Source: Polytrichum commune (Eukaryota; Streptophyta; Polytrichopsida; Polytrichales; Polytrichaceae). Taken from it: a DNA stretch of 60,000 nt. Positions 23,727 through 36,250 of this stretch are shown here, in pieces. Both the position numbers and the translations under genes were made by a program. Every line of letters starts with the position of its first letter. The first letter of the stretch is position 1. Under the pieces are notes generated by a model. It ran no database searches. It was given only the letters and a program-made list of their open reading frames with translations, and had not been told where the DNA came from. The stretch is taken from assembly GCA_950295325.1 (NCBI GenBank), contig OX485805.1:9426501-9486500 (forward strand). Direction: 5' to 3'.

Positions 23727-24130
23727 AAATGGAGCTTCTCTCGCCATAGCCAAAGCTTGCATTGGGGGGTATATGTATTCGTATGCACCTCTTATGGGTA
23801 TTCGTATATTCGTACGTGGACCGCCTCGTACAATAATTATTGCCAGGGTTCCTGCCGAATCATGACCGCCGGTGTTAATCACAATCCGGTTATCGGGTTT
23901 ATACCCGCAAGTGTCTAAACTCTATACCCGCAGGTTATTCGTGAAGATTAGAGCACAAGTTCTCACCGTAGCCAAAGTTTGCCTCGGTGTATGTATTCGT
24001 ATGTTCTGTTTTATGTATTAGTATCTTCGTATGTGGACGGCCTCGTACATAATTATTGCAAGCCTCCTGCCCCACATATGCTCCCTTGTGGTATCTGATA
24101 CCTAGGCATTGTTTATACCCGCCGGGTGTT
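23727..24130. repeat. Tandem duplication upstream of the coatomer gene
   Basis: About 23727-23900 recurs in diverged form at about 23957-24130. Shared landmarks in order are TAGCCAAAG, TATGTATTCGTATG, CGTACGTGG/CGTATGTGG, GCCTCGTACA, AATTATTGC, CCTGCC and TTTATACCCGC. The first unit begins about 300 bp above the alpha-COP start codon, in the likely promoter or 5' untranslated region. I could not recognise a TATA box or other element with confidence. Confidence 0.75.
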
Positions 24131-27100
24131 GGTGCAAACTACAGACCAAGCTATAAGGGTGGGTTTACATTAAATTCCAAGACCAAAAAAAACTCCAAAT
24201 TCAATTGAGCAACCTTATTGGTCAAGAGCAAAGTATTGGAACCAAGGAGTTTACCCTTTAACTTTCTAACAAGCCAGTTTTTGGCTTATAAATGACTTCA
24301 AAAGGCAAATTCATCCAACATGAAGGTCTATGAAGGTCACGACAAGTATCATTGTGTTCCTCACAAAAAAAAAATTCTTGGCAATGGTGATGACCTCATT
24401 CCAATATGAAAAGATGGTTGTTCACTAGGAAAAAAAAATTAAGTCATGAATGAATTAGCTTCTTCCTTTGTTTATGTATTACTATATATGATAACTTTAT
24501 ATTATTTTGATTGAAAAATGACGATTAAGTTTGGACTCTTTTCTTGCCTCAAAGTACACTCTAACCTCCTTAATATCATGCCTACGGCAACTCAAGTGCG
24601 CATGATATTAAGGCACTTTAATTAATTATTAGACAAGCACCCATCCAAACTGCTAGTAAACCATGGTATACAAGATTTTTGTGTTTTTTATTGAAGAAGT
24701 GTGCCACATATTGTTACCACATTGTTTGGGAATGTGCGGGATTCACACAAACTTCATATTTTGGCATTAAACTACAAAATAATAGTGGGAGTAACAAAAC
24801 TACACTAAAAATGATATCTAGTGTTTGATTATATTTAATGTTGTTACCACCCCACCCTACTCAACACTGATTTTTAATTCCTTGATAATTAGTGTTGGAC
24901 ATAATTGTGCCGCTACCTTCCCTATTGCCACCTCCCTTCCTGTAAAGCATGGGTGTCACTGAACTTGCGATTTTAGGGTTGGCATCCCACCTTCTTGCTC
25001 GTTGATCTCTCCTCTAATATCATCGTTATTTATTTATTTTTCATATCCTTGCTAACATTGAATTCAATCGTATAACTTCCACGTATTACCATAGTTGATG
25101 TTTAGTGTTTGAGTTCACTTTGAATGTTACTTAATTTCATAGATTTATTGACATTTAGTGTATGCATTCGTATTTAGTGTAGCAAACACTAAATACCCTT
25201 TTTAGTGTAGTGTCCAAGAGAGAGTCGTACCTATCCAATCGGGTCAAAATACGCAGAGTTTGTTGCCCAATTACAAACTTGCCTTAGAGACCAAGGCATA
25301 GAGTGAAAGATCCCACAACCGTCTCTTGAACCCGTTCCATGTTTATGTCGAACAATGAATTTGTACGGGAGGTTTTTGCCACGTGTTGTTACCAAAGTGG
25401 TTTCACCAAATTCGATTCACGTCAACGTTGTGTTTTGGCAAGTGTTGCATTTCTTATTCAAGAGGTCGGAGGCGGCATTAATATACGTGATGTGTGTGTG
25501 TGTGTGTTTTATGTTTTTTTAATTGAAAATCATCAAAGACATCAATATGTGAGGTCCTTGATGGCAAATCATTGTCGAAAACATTCCCCTCTTCTAAGAT
25601 CAGTTCTTCGAGCTCTTCTCCGCCCAAGTATTGATCCAAGAATGAAGACATTGTGTATGCAAATCATCATTCACGACTTGTTCAGTGTGCCATGTGGTGC
25701 GTTATGTATTCCAGTATTTGTCAGTTCGTGTGGCAACACTCAAGGCTCAAACACTGCCATTGAGTTTGAATGTACTAATGCTATATGGTAATATGGTAAT
25801 ATGGAACAAATGGCGAAGTTGAGCGTGTTCATATTTGCACTACTGGCCTGGACTAACTGTAGTCTTGAATTTATAATAAAAACATAAAAAATGCCTCAAA
25901 ATTTTCCGAGTACTTTAAAATGCATTTTAAAATAAATTAAAAAGAAATGCACCACTAGTTTTGGCATTACATCAAGAAGAGCGGAGGTTTGCAAAGCTAG
26001 GGCCCTATACCGAAAGGGCCTTCAACATGGAGCCAAATTCTATAGCTCTAGGTCATTGGTCGAGAACAAACATGCCTTAGGGACCAAGGAACATAGTGGG
26101 AAGGATCCTACAACCCTTCCCTTGGAACTCACTTCACATATGATGTTTGTGAACATTCATTTATAAACAAAGCTTGCCATGTGTTCCTACCATGTTGGTT
26201 GAGGCTCTATAGCGTCCACGTGGACATCACATTTCAGCCTTTCAATACAGTGGTAGTAGTAGTGGTGGTGGCTCACAAATCTACATTGAGATATAAAAAA
26301 TATTAAAAAAAAAAAAAAAAAAAAAAACCTTCAACGTTGAGTCACAATCTATGAATGTTTGTTGGTCAAGAACAACCATGCCTTGGAGATCAATCAAAGT
26401 ACATCTAGATTTTGAGTTATGGAAACCTTTTCTTTTTTTCCTCTAATATTCAAGTCTAATGAGATTTGGTTTCTATATATTGCGTAGTCGACATATAATT
26501 GACCGAACATGGCCTTTGTAGCTTGGGCCACTTCCCATTCACATTGTGACACCTGAATCGGGTACTTCAAAGTTGCACCTTCTCGGCAACTACTAAGTGA
26601 CTTGCCGCATTTTCAGCTCAATTTGGCCAAATTTTCTTTGTTGGATCGAGGGTTTACATTTCTTGCCCTTACAATTTCGTGATCCACTTTGGCATTTGAG
26701 TGAGGGTAATTTGACATCGACAACATGTTCAAACATTTTGAAGTTGTAGAGGATTTTGATGGTAGGGAGGGCCGATGCCACACGAAAGCTAACTTTTTTG
26801 GGGGAATTATGACCAAATTTTGAAAAAGGAAAACAAAATTTTCAGTGAATTGGTGACAATCAATGACAACACTCTTATGCTAATTAAACACCCCACCCTG
26901 CATCAAGGGGATTTTTGAGCATAGTAGGGAAGAGAAGGTAGGGTTATGGCCAATGTATTAACTCATCCACCATCCATGACAATATTTGTTCACTTATCTA
27001 TACAAAGTGTCATCCAAAAAGTTACCATAGTGACATAAAATACCATACAACATTAAATATCATATTTAGTGTAGTGTAACCACATGTTGGAGCCAACTTT

Positions 27101-27445
27101 ATGAAACTATTCACATATGGCCCATTAAAACATGATCGTCGGATCTTGATTACTATATAAAGACAGTTGAAATAATCTGAATAACATTAGTCGATTGTTA
27201 TTTGACGGAACTAAACATAAACAAGAATTGTCAGATCTAGCAGTTCACTACACAAGAGCTTATGATTCATCAACTTTCAATGCTCGGTATGGTCTAATGA
27301 CCGTTCTAAAAAAAAATGCAATCAACCTTGTGAACGTAAAGTGCAACGAATCAAAATTTGCATGAAGTTAGAATTAGACCTCGTGCTCACAATTCACATC
27401 TTATAACTACCCAATTCAGGCACATGAGACAATACGCAACCTTTA
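24131..27445. other. Intergenic, repeat-rich, no gene recognised
   Basis: It contains a fragment of family A (24555-24618), a short TG repeat near 25493-25507, an A tract near 26303-26325, and diverged direct repeats at about 25240-25480 and 26040-26280. These share ACCAAGG.ATAG, CACAAC, TTGTGAAC/GTCGAAC-type blocks and GCCA(C/T)GTG. The 150-codon open frame at 25339-25791 has no motif and overlaps the first repeat, so I do not call it a gene. Confidence 0.55.
24555..24618. mobile_element. End fragment of miniature element family A
   Basis: GTACACTCTAACCTCCTTAA matches the terminus of family A, followed by an inner inverted pair (CTTAATATCATGC against GCATGATATTAAG). The other end of the element is missing, so this is a solo end or a deletion remnant. 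Confidence 0.6.
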
Positions 27446-27946
27446 TGGCCACTTCACACACGAGCCAAGAGCCGTGACCATGAAAATTGTGAGAGCCCAA
27501 AAGAAAATGTCCAAAGGCCGTCCCAACACACCTCCAAAATCATGTAGTGTGGTCACGGGCTCTCAAGTGTAGTGTGAAGTCATATGTGACTGGGCCCTTA
27601 ACCAAATGCTATTTCAATGAATTTCTATTCACGCGGGTCCTCACACATCATAAAATAGAATAAATCAACGGTTGTGAGCGTTCGGAGTGCCATGGTCTCC
27701 CGGTTTTGTGTTAGGCCTACCTCCAAGAGATGGTTTTTGAAAATAGTCCAAGTGACCATGAAACATGATCCAGTCGGCGCCATGTAGGGATCCATGTAGA
27801 CTTTTACATCCATCTTGCATTCACATACTCCGTCGGTCCCTCGAGCATAGTGTGAAGCGAACTTGAACCACATCCGCCTTTTCCACCAATGAGAGTGCTT
27901 GAAGTGTAACGGTCACGGGCTCTCAGTCTCGTGTGTGAAGTGGCCC
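27446..27946 (-). mobile_element. Tourist-like (PIF/Harbinger type) miniature element, copy 1
   Basis: 501 bp bounded by inverted repeats: GGCCACTTCACACACGAG on the left and its reverse complement on the right, with TTA on both sides (27443-27445 and 27947-27949). A three-base TTA/TAA duplication is typical of PIF/Harbinger elements. An inverted copy of nearly the same length lies at 55792-56291. The interior is non-coding. The first base of the left end appears mutated (T in place of G). Confidence 0.88.
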
Positions 27947-27949
27947 TTA

Positions 27950-28792
27950 GACATACTTTTGAGAATATGATGCAATGTGTAGTAGGGGTTGATAAAATGA
28001 CGTGGTAATGAGTCAACCGGCCTTGTGAACGCGAATTGCATCAACATGAACCTCATTATTTTATAACCATACTAGGCACTTCAAATGACAACCTAACGTA
28101 ATTCACAATTGCTATGAATGTGGCCAAAAATATCGATTCATACAAGAATTAACACAAATATGAATGATTTTAGCTCTATGGGTTTCTGTAATGCATAAGA
28201 TGAATGTACCCAATGCGATGGGCGACATGAAAACCTAAACTGCAATCGTGGTGTCTTCTCCATAATTGAAAAAAAATTCACAAAGACATAGATTATGTAC
28301 ACGTGATCGTGCATATGATCTAGATTATGTTTCAAATGATTTGGATTCAAGGGTTTCAGAAGATAAGCAGGAGAGAAGCCACTGAGAGAAGTTGGGAAGA
28401 GAGTGGGTTAGGGCTTACAAGCCAAAATAATGTAGATTATCTTCAAAAAATTTTTGTAGATTATGTAAATTATAATTAGGTATGATGGAGACCATATTAT
28501 GGACGAGCCCCCCCCCTATCCAAGAGAAAGTCCACATTATTTTCAAATTATTCATGTATTATAATACATAGACATGTTCAAACCAATAAATTATACGTAT
28601 TACGGACGGTCTCAATGTGCACTACATCACTCCGTTCTAAGTTTTATAAAATTGTTCTTTCGTATGAATGTACAAGGATAGATAATATGGATGGATTATA
28701 TGTTACAAACTATTTTGCACTAGTTGCCACCCCGGGCATTGGATTCGAGTACTTGGAGGGGACCCCAAAAATCTAAAGTGGACAAGTAAACT
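27950..28792. other. No recognised gene
   Basis: AT-rich sequence with a nine-base C run at 28508-28516. Only short motif-free open frames are present on either strand. Confidence 0.6.
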
Positions 28793-29141
28793 CTAACCTT
28801 CCTATTGCCATGCATGTGGCAACCAAAGTGCATGTGATAGGAAGGAGGTCTGTAGTGTTGACATGGATGCTTGATAACAAAGAATTAGTGTAGCATGGGC
28901 CATTGTGGAACAACACAACGTCAACATTGCAATGATGACAACAATGACACCGTGATGTGTGCGAGCATGTGGTTTGACTTTTTGGGTGGCGTATTTTAAT
29001 GAAAAAACTTGTGATGTATGGGGACGGAAATGTGACAACAAAGAGGGAGATTTTAACTAAGAACATCCGTTCCGTAAGATTTCAGGATATAAGAGAGGGA
29101 GTGACATTAAGGAGGGAGATATTACGGAGGTTGAGGTATAT
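28793..29141 (-). mobile_element. Miniature element family A, inverted copy
   Basis: A reverse-oriented, diverged copy of 9684-10036. It shows the same order of blocks, including the GGTTGCCAC-type block near the end, the AACATTG / CAATGTT core, GTGACATTAAGGAGGGAG and the GATATTACGGAG end. It is non-coding. Confidence 0.75.
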
Positions 29142-30215
29142 TCTCCATGCAACACTACACTGCAACCAAAGTTTCAGAGAACGCATCATTGGCATCTATC
29201 TCTATTTTATTGTTTAAAAAAAAACCTCATTGAATTGAAGTGACGGAGTGTACAAGTTTATCTATAACATGATCATTGTCAAGTGACACACTAAATTTGA
29301 TTCTAAATTGATAGTTATGATTGGACACCTTCAAATATTATAAGATGGAAGGCAGTGTTCAAGTTTGAAGTGTGCACATGCATTTCAATGTGAAGGGCTT
29401 CAAAATAATCACACTTCATTCAAACTTTTTTGCAAAACTTCACCAAAAATAACTACTTGATATTGGCCGTTTTGTATTGAATATGAAAATATTATGATGT
29501 ATCACTATATTGAAGAAGTACATGCAATAAAATGATGCACTAAAACTATTTAGGTTCTCTACATAATGCACTTAATCATCATCCAACTCCAAAGGCAATG
29601 TCCTCTGGTTTTTGGTCGATTTCCAAGTGTCAATAATTCTAGCCCAATCCATATTTTCCATTGGAAGACCGCATTATGACGCTCGCATCAATGCATCCAA
29701 TGTTTCAAGTTTCAATCGAATTCTGCAATCACTCTTCACCCAATTATGTTTGGAAAATCCATGTTGACATATAGACGTGCTTGCCAAGCCAAAGTTGCAG
29801 TTAATGGCGACTCGAATTTGCAGGACTTATTGGAATTTGGAAGTGTCTGCTAGAGTGCCAAGATTGGAGTCCAGTTATGTTATTATTTGCAAATTGCAGC
29901 CATTGTATTTTGTGACATGTAGTTTTTGAAGAGGCCTTCATTGTGAAGGGTGGAAACTTTGCAGAGCACATTTTTGTGAAGTGGCCTCCCCCCCCCGCCA
30001 TTTTTTTTTTGATGGACACAATGGCATTTGATAGGTGCTGAAGACTTCGATATTGAACATTGATGGGAGGTATGGAATGGTTGTGTAGAAATGTCTGCAT
30101 GGAGTGCCGTATAGCCCAGAGCAAACTTCCTCTATGCCTGGAAGGTCAAAGTAATGAATTCTTGGAGCTTCTCTCGGAAGTCTTCGAGCTTTGTCCTCAA
30201 AAACTACCTTACGTG
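29142..30215. other. No recognised gene
   Basis: AT-rich, no motif-bearing open frame. A nine-base C run lies at 29988-29996, immediately followed by a T tract. Confidence 0.6.
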
Positions 30216-31680
30216 CGCCCTCAAGTACACTATGATGGGTAGAATATTGTCTTAAGTGTCAAAAACTACTACCACCTTTGGGTGCCAAAGTGCCGAAATC
30301 TCGTCTTCTTGAATGCCGTAGAGACTGGGAATATGGCTAAATCTTGAGTGCCAAATCTAGGATGTTTAACGCCAAAGTTTCTTAATAGCAATAGTCTTTA
30401 GTGCCAAAGATTAAAAATAAAAAACAAAGTTTAGGCTTTGATGACATCAACAAAGCTTTTGCATGTATTTTCAAGCATCTTGGTGGGTGAGCACTTCCAT
30501 TTAAAGTGGTTTTCTTTTTCTTCTTTTTCTTCTTTTTTTTTGGGGGGGGGGGGGGAAGCATATGAGAGAGTAGATTTGCCTTGTTGCCCAATATGTAAGT
30601 CAAAATGTTGCATGACTAGATTGATTGAACGTTATATCTTGATATTCTAGGAAAATGAAAATACATCCAAAAAGAATGAAAAGATTGGATACAATGTTAA
30701 AAATAAGAATATACCACCACAAAACATTAGCCTACAACACGATAATATCAAGTTCACATCAACAACTCTACGAAAATCAAGTTTTTCCCACTCATGCATT
30801 ACCCGCCGAGGGGGGGGGGGGTGGCACTCATAGTAAATTTCTGGGAACACCTGCGACAACCACTTATTTTCAAGGGGGGTATTAACTTTAAGAATTAGAT
30901 TATCAGGAGTCCTTAAAGTAGAAAAATCTAATGAGCTTAATATTTAATTACCCTATTGGTAATTAGAAATTTAGAATGCATTTAATATCGAATACCTTAT
31001 TTTTCTTACAAATTTTTGATAGCCTTTAAATTTTAGCCGCGGGAAGGGGGGGGGGGTTGTGCATTGTGAATTGGCTTTTTAACAATGGAATTGCTTTGTT
31101 GTGCTGTGGCAAGAAGAAAACACAATAGAAATTAATTACACCAACAAGATTGTAATGGAGAATGCAAGTAAAGTGCAACCTTTAAAATTTAGTGTGTTAA
31201 GAAACACAACTCTCCAACATTTGCAGGATAGCAAGAGTTCGTACAACATTTGCAAATGAAAGTCCTTGAATGAAGAGGAGTTCAAATCCCCTCCTCAAAC
31301 TTCCATTCCCTATTCCCTACAATTGCACCAAAAGCCAGAATTTGTTCTCCGGGGGGGATTAGCTCACACTCCCATGTAGAGCGGACCTCCAAATTTGTAT
31401 CGCCGAATGGTTTTCAGCAACTTCAGCGGCACTGAGCTGCCTTGATCTGGAGCCACTGCAGTTTCATCAGTGTGGTAGATCGAAGCGTCCATTATCCAGC
31501 CAAAGCGTAGATTCGGTTCCTTCGAGAGCCTTGTTTGACAAAATGCGCGGAGACCAATCTCGGCAACTGGGTTGTGCTCTCACACAGCAGCAGGCGAAGA
31601 TTCCTCCACTTAACTCGATGCCACTTGGACATCACCCTCATCTGCCCAACAACAAACAGACATCCCATCCTGCAATTGCA

Positions 31681-31686
31681 TATAAA
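31681..31686 (+). promoter_or_regulatory. TATA box of GST copy 1
   Basis: TATAAA, in the context GCATATAAACG, 144 bp before the start codon. It is conserved at the same relative place in the second GST copy (42736-42741), in a block that is well preserved between the duplicates. The transcription start was not determined. Confidence 0.6.
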
Positions 31687-31829
31687 CGCCTCCTCGGGTT
31701 GTCTGATCACCAGAAAGGGACAGATATACAATTCCACTACCCTACTTGCTTCAGTCTCATTTGAATCCTCTGGGCATCGATCGCTTGCGGGTGGGGTTGT
31801 TTGTCGGTAATCTGTTGTGATTTGTAGCC

Positions 31830-33076
31830 ATGGGGTTGACGGTTGTGGGTGTGGCCATGTCCTCTTCCACTTGCCGAGTGTTCGCCACTCTGTTCGAGAA
31901 GCACGTGGAGGACTTCAAGATTAAGCCCGTGGACCATGCATCTCAGGAACACAAGAAGCCCGAGTACCTGAAGCTGCAGGTGTTTTTTTCTCGGCTTGTT
32001 AACATTATTTGTCTCCATCTCTTTGAGGATTTTTTCTGAAGAGGTCGATCGGGGAGTTCCAACCCTCTTGTGTTGCGTGTATCACCTCTGTCCAATGTCC
32101 AGGATGATATTAGAGATGGTACACTATTCATTGAAACTGGTACATCTACCATAATCATAGCTATTAGGATGGACGTGATGAACTTCAGGGCCTCTATGCA
32201 ACTAATTTAGAGCAGCTCCATTACATCTTGGGCCATCGTTATTCTTCGGTCTGCTTGTTGATTGTCGCCCAAGGAGGTGTTACTTCTGTACTTCATCGGT
32301 CGGTCTAACGAACTCCCTCTGTCTTGTGTGTTGCGTGTAGCCTTTCGGAAAGGTCCCAGTGCTGCAGGATGGTGATTTCAACATCTTTGGTGAGAAACTC
32401 TGACCCCGGTCTAATGTATTATTTTGTGCAAAATCTCGAGGATACGCGTCAATTTCATTTGAAACGAAAATAATATGTCAGTTTGATAAATCTGTCCCGC
32501 TGCGTCATCAAGAATCTTGCATGGATGTTTCGTGCAACTTATAAGCTAGTTCGTTGCTGGAATGAGTTCTTGGTACCTTCCTTCCTTCCTTACTTGATTT
32601 CCCGTATGAATTTGTTACACGCAGAGTCTCGTGCCATCGCCAGATATATATCGGAGAAGTTCGAGCATCAGGGCACTCCATTGTTTGGCAAGACTCTCAA
32701 GGACAGGGCTCTCGTGAACCAATGGTTGGAGGTGGAGTCCGAGAACTACAACCCCCCAATATACAGGATCGTCTCGGAGGTGACGTTTGCCAACCATAAG
32801 GGACTGACCACCGACGAGAAAGTTGTGGAAGAGCAATTGGCCAAGCTTGGGAAGGTGCTGGATGTGTACGAGGAGCATTTATCGAAGAACAAGTACTTGG
32901 CAGGGGATTTCTTCAGCATGGCCGATCTGTCACATTTGCCACTTACAGATTATCTGGTAAATGTGGCCAAGAGAGGCGAAGGCGTGACCTCTAGGAAGCA
33001 TGTGAATGCGTGGTGGGAGGACATCTCTTCCCGTCCAGCCTGGAAGAAGGTGGTTGAGCTCCAACCCAAGAAGTGA
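31830..33076 (+). CDS. Phi-class glutathione S-transferase, copy 1
   Basis: Conjugates glutathione to electrophiles in the cytosol; the phi class is a plant class used in detoxification and stress. The exons are 31830-31979, 32341-32389 and 32625-33076 (150+49+452 nt, 216 residues), with GT-AG introns. The three-exon layout and length fit the phi class. The N-terminal thioredoxin-fold domain has a Ser-rich catalytic segment (MSSSTCRV, Ser11 by alignment), KPEYLKL, PFGKVPVLQDGD and the glutathione-binding FESRAIARYI. The helical C-terminal domain includes LAGDFFSMADLSHLP and WWEDISSRPAW. It is about 85% identical to the copy at 42931-44161 by direct reading. Differences concentrate near the catalytic Ser and in residues 106-124. 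It looks intact. Confidence 0.95.
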
Positions 33077-33500
33077 TTCAGAGCTTTAGAGTTAGTTTAC
33101 CAGATGCACCATTGTCGAGGTTTTGGTTTCTGTCCATGCCCTCGCGCCAATTTCTGTGCAACAATTTATGTGAATATATATGTATATATGTTTGTCACGA
33201 ACTTCACGAGTATGGTTAGTTCGCTGCCTAAGTTTCTACAACGGGGGCCAAATCATTAGACACAATTGAGGTGTTCAGGCACTCAGCTCGATTCTTGCAA
33301 CACACTGTGAGTCATAATCAAATCAGATGAAACCGCTAAAACCAAGATGGTAGAGACCAATTCAAGCAGTATAATTATGTTTTCTCAAAGCAAGTCCACG
33401 GTCTCTGAATCCTGTAGACATTCAAGAGCTTCAAATGTATCGAAACATCTCTTCATTATAACATGATGCGGTTGATTGTCCAAATGCAATTTGTATCTTG

Positions 33501-34999
33501 GCCACTGGACAGCGTAAGGTTTTCATATTCTAAAATTTCGAATCGTTCTCCAACACAAAGGTGAGATTTTGAGGAGTGTGTTCAACAAATTGTTTAACTT
33601 ACAGAGTCATTACAGGTACATGGAAGAGAGTCTGACATTGTCTTCTCCATAACAGGATGATGCTATTAACATTCGACAAGCAACAAGATTGTTGTTAAAG
33701 AATAATTTGAAGAACAATTTTCACTTAATTCAACCTTCTCATTTACAGTACATTAAGGCATAAGTCCTGCCATGTTTTGGGGCCTCATATCATGGCGTGC
33801 AAACAAGTGAGTGTGGTGGTGCAACAAGGTGGTTTTCAGGCTTGGCCATAAATCCTTCATGCACTAGTCCAGTGCCTAGATAACAATGACTACAACCATA
33901 TGGAGGGTGATTTGGGTGCTCTTTTCAAGGTCTGATACTAGCATGTGCATTCATAATTCTCTTAAGATCAAAATTAATTCATATCCAATCATCTTTCTAT
34001 TTGGGAATATTTTGTTTTCCTTTCATACTCCCCCATAGGTCATGTAAACCTTATCAAATCCTCACTGATTCATATACATGGATTGGAATATTAAACTTAT
34101 GGATTTTGATGTCTTGTCAACTGTATTTCAATTTCTTTTCTTTGAAACCTCTTTCTCGTTTCTAGCAAGTTTCTGCTAAATAATACTACTTAGCATAGTT
34201 TTAGTGGTGGTGCTATCGGAAATTGAACTGATGAGGCATGTATGATAGTGATTTTCCATCCCTTCAATTATTGTGAACATAATTTAGTGTCGTATTGCTC
34301 TGTTGCAAATCTAAATTTGTCTGTGATAGAAAATTAAAGTCTTTGATTTGACAATTTATTCAGAGAAGGTAAGAGTGCAAAGAAGTATTTTATTCTATTA
34401 CCTCACGTATGAGTTGTGGTTGTTCACGTGAATTGGGAGTTTTGAGAGCTCAATGTTGTTGATATTTGAAGTTCTGAATTGCATCTATTTGAGGAAATAC
34501 ATGAAATGTTGGACTTTGATATCCTAGGAATTCCTGACCACCCCATCAGTATTTTCTTCCCTAGGTTCCTCCAGGTATTTGGTCAAGACCAACTGTGGCA
34601 CATAAACTTCACCCAATAAACACCAAATTGCACCCAGTAGGCAATATACTGCAAAGTGCATTATCCCCATACCCAAACATGAACTAAACGCCACCCAATA
34701 GCAACCCTAAGGCACCCAATACAACCCAAATGGCAACCCATTCAAACCCGAGGATACCTCATACTTATTGTTGTTGCACCCCATGCAAACCGGAGGGTAC
34801 CCAACACAAATTGGAAGGCACCCAAAAACCAACTGATCAACCCAACCCATGTCACCCACTATGGTAAAATGGGCAAAGGGTATGCCTCACCCTAACAAAT
34901 TTGATAGTAACCCATATAATACCCAGTGGGTTTGAAACAACGATATTGGGAACACCACCCGATTTTTGAGTAGGCCATCAAGACTGCATCAACTGATTA
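33501..34999. other. No recognised gene; ACCCAA-rich tract
   Basis: 34540-34930 is rich in irregular CACCCAA/CAACCCA units and has no gene. The rest is AT-rich. The tract may include decayed downstream parts of the retrotransposon relic just to the right, but I did not find reverse-transcriptase motifs. Confidence 0.5.
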
Positions 35000-36250
35000 C
35001 TACCACTAGATATTGGTGATTGTTTCCACTGTGATTCCTACAACCCTGCAATGTTGATTTGGACATGTTTTCTTCTAGTGACGTTGCATGTGAAGGCATT
35101 TCCTAGGACATGTCATTCAACATGCATCAAAGTTATTCTACCAACATCTTCAACATGCGGGTTGATAGCACTAGATTTGTTGCTCAGTAATAAAATAGAA
35201 CATGCCTTTACTAAAACTAGAGGAAGTCCCAATTTCCTCGCAAAATCATATTATACGTGCTTCCCAAATCAACCACAATTGTGCATGGAAGGGAAGAGTT
35301 CAAATACCCTTTAAGTTGGACTACCGTCGGTTTCTGCTTCCATGCTCATCATTGGAATACAAACTTGAATCCAACCACCTCCATCATGCTCTTGAGCCTA
35401 TCTTAAATCTTCCACTTTCAAGGTTGTCATTTGGCACTTCTTTCTCTTGGGGCCCTCAAAGGATCTATGTCCAAGTTCATGGCAAACAAAACAAAGTCAT
35501 TTCTAGCGGTGCTCTTCTTGCTATTTTTCGCTCATTCTAATAGTTTTACTACCTTTGCTACCCTCATGGTTTTTCCTAAAAAAATTAGAGGATGTGAAAA
35601 TCCAACCTTAAGAATTGGATCCTATAGGCCTCGTTCTGACTCAACTAGACTTTGCTGCCCTATTTTGTTTCTCAAATTTGCAACCAAATGATATACTTCA
35701 CTCAATAGGACATGGACGCATGCTTTGACGTTAAATTAAATAGAATTTCTCAAAGTTTCCACAAAAACTCCACTTGATCCATCATCGTCCACGAAGGAAA
35801 GTGGACAAAATTCTCATCAAACTTATATTTAAATTTTGCGATAGACATCCCTCTTTGTCTAAGCTTGTACATTCTTAAGCGCATTTGTGATTGGAAATCG
35901 ATCGCAAGGAATTTCTCCGAAAAAAAACTCCATAAAGTATTTCCACCTTCTGATAGGATGTGACCCATGCCCTTCCTGATTTATTTTAAGTGTATCATAC
36001 TAGACACGGGCTTTGTCAGTCAGAAAAATGATCGTCACTCTTATTTTATCGCTCTTGAATATTTCCTCAAAAAATATCCTTGACAGTGCCTCTTTAGGTT
36101 TGAATCTACGCTTTCAAAACTAGGTTTGCTGGCGAATTTCCTCGCATCACTCAGGACATTATTGCGCCTTCTATTGCTCTTTGGTCTACGAGACCTAGAA
36201 GAAACAACAGATTGGCTAAAGTTCCTATGAGAGGAAGAACTAGGCCTCTA
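35000..36250 (-). pseudogene. Decayed Ty3/gypsy-type retrotransposon, gag and protease region
   Basis: On the minus strand, in order, there is a gag-like region (about 36060-35750, with FFSEKF and MRLRMYKLRQRGMS), a zinc-knuckle-like segment near 35493-35451 (CFVCHELGHRSFEG; spacing C-x2-C-x4-H-x4, with the last Cys replaced by Gly), and an aspartic-protease-like VVDLGST near 35258-35275 followed in another frame by KLGLPL. Stops and frame changes break the region in several places, so it is dead. I could not find the flanking long terminal repeats or the polymerase part. The order gag, zinc knuckle, protease supports a Ty3/gypsy assignment, though this rests on short motifs. Confidence 0.75.

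Larger units (their letters stand above)
30216..33500 (+). repeat. Segmental duplication copy 1, carrying a GST gene
   Basis: It aligns with 41550-44545 from CACTATGATGGGTAGAATAT at the left to GGTTGATTGTCCAAATGCAA at the right. The match covers the upstream region, all three exons, both introns and at least 400 bp after the stop. This copy has about 600 extra bases at roughly 30650-31250, including two long G runs (30810-30821 and 31046-31056). Confidence 0.92.

Noticed and set aside
25490-25510. TG repeat as regulatory Z-DNA
   Set aside because: Too short and isolated to support a functional claim.
25339-25791. 150-codon open frame
   Set aside because: It overlaps a dispersed non-coding repeat whose other copy is not open, and shows no conserved motif.
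31270-31290. GTTCAAATCCCCTCC, a tRNA T-arm-like sequence
   Set aside because: The stem does not pair properly, no other tRNA arms are nearby, and the paralogous segment has lost the pattern.
34540-34930. ACCCAA-rich tract as a possible telomere-like repeat
   Set aside because: Units are irregular and do not form the plant CCCTAAA repeat.
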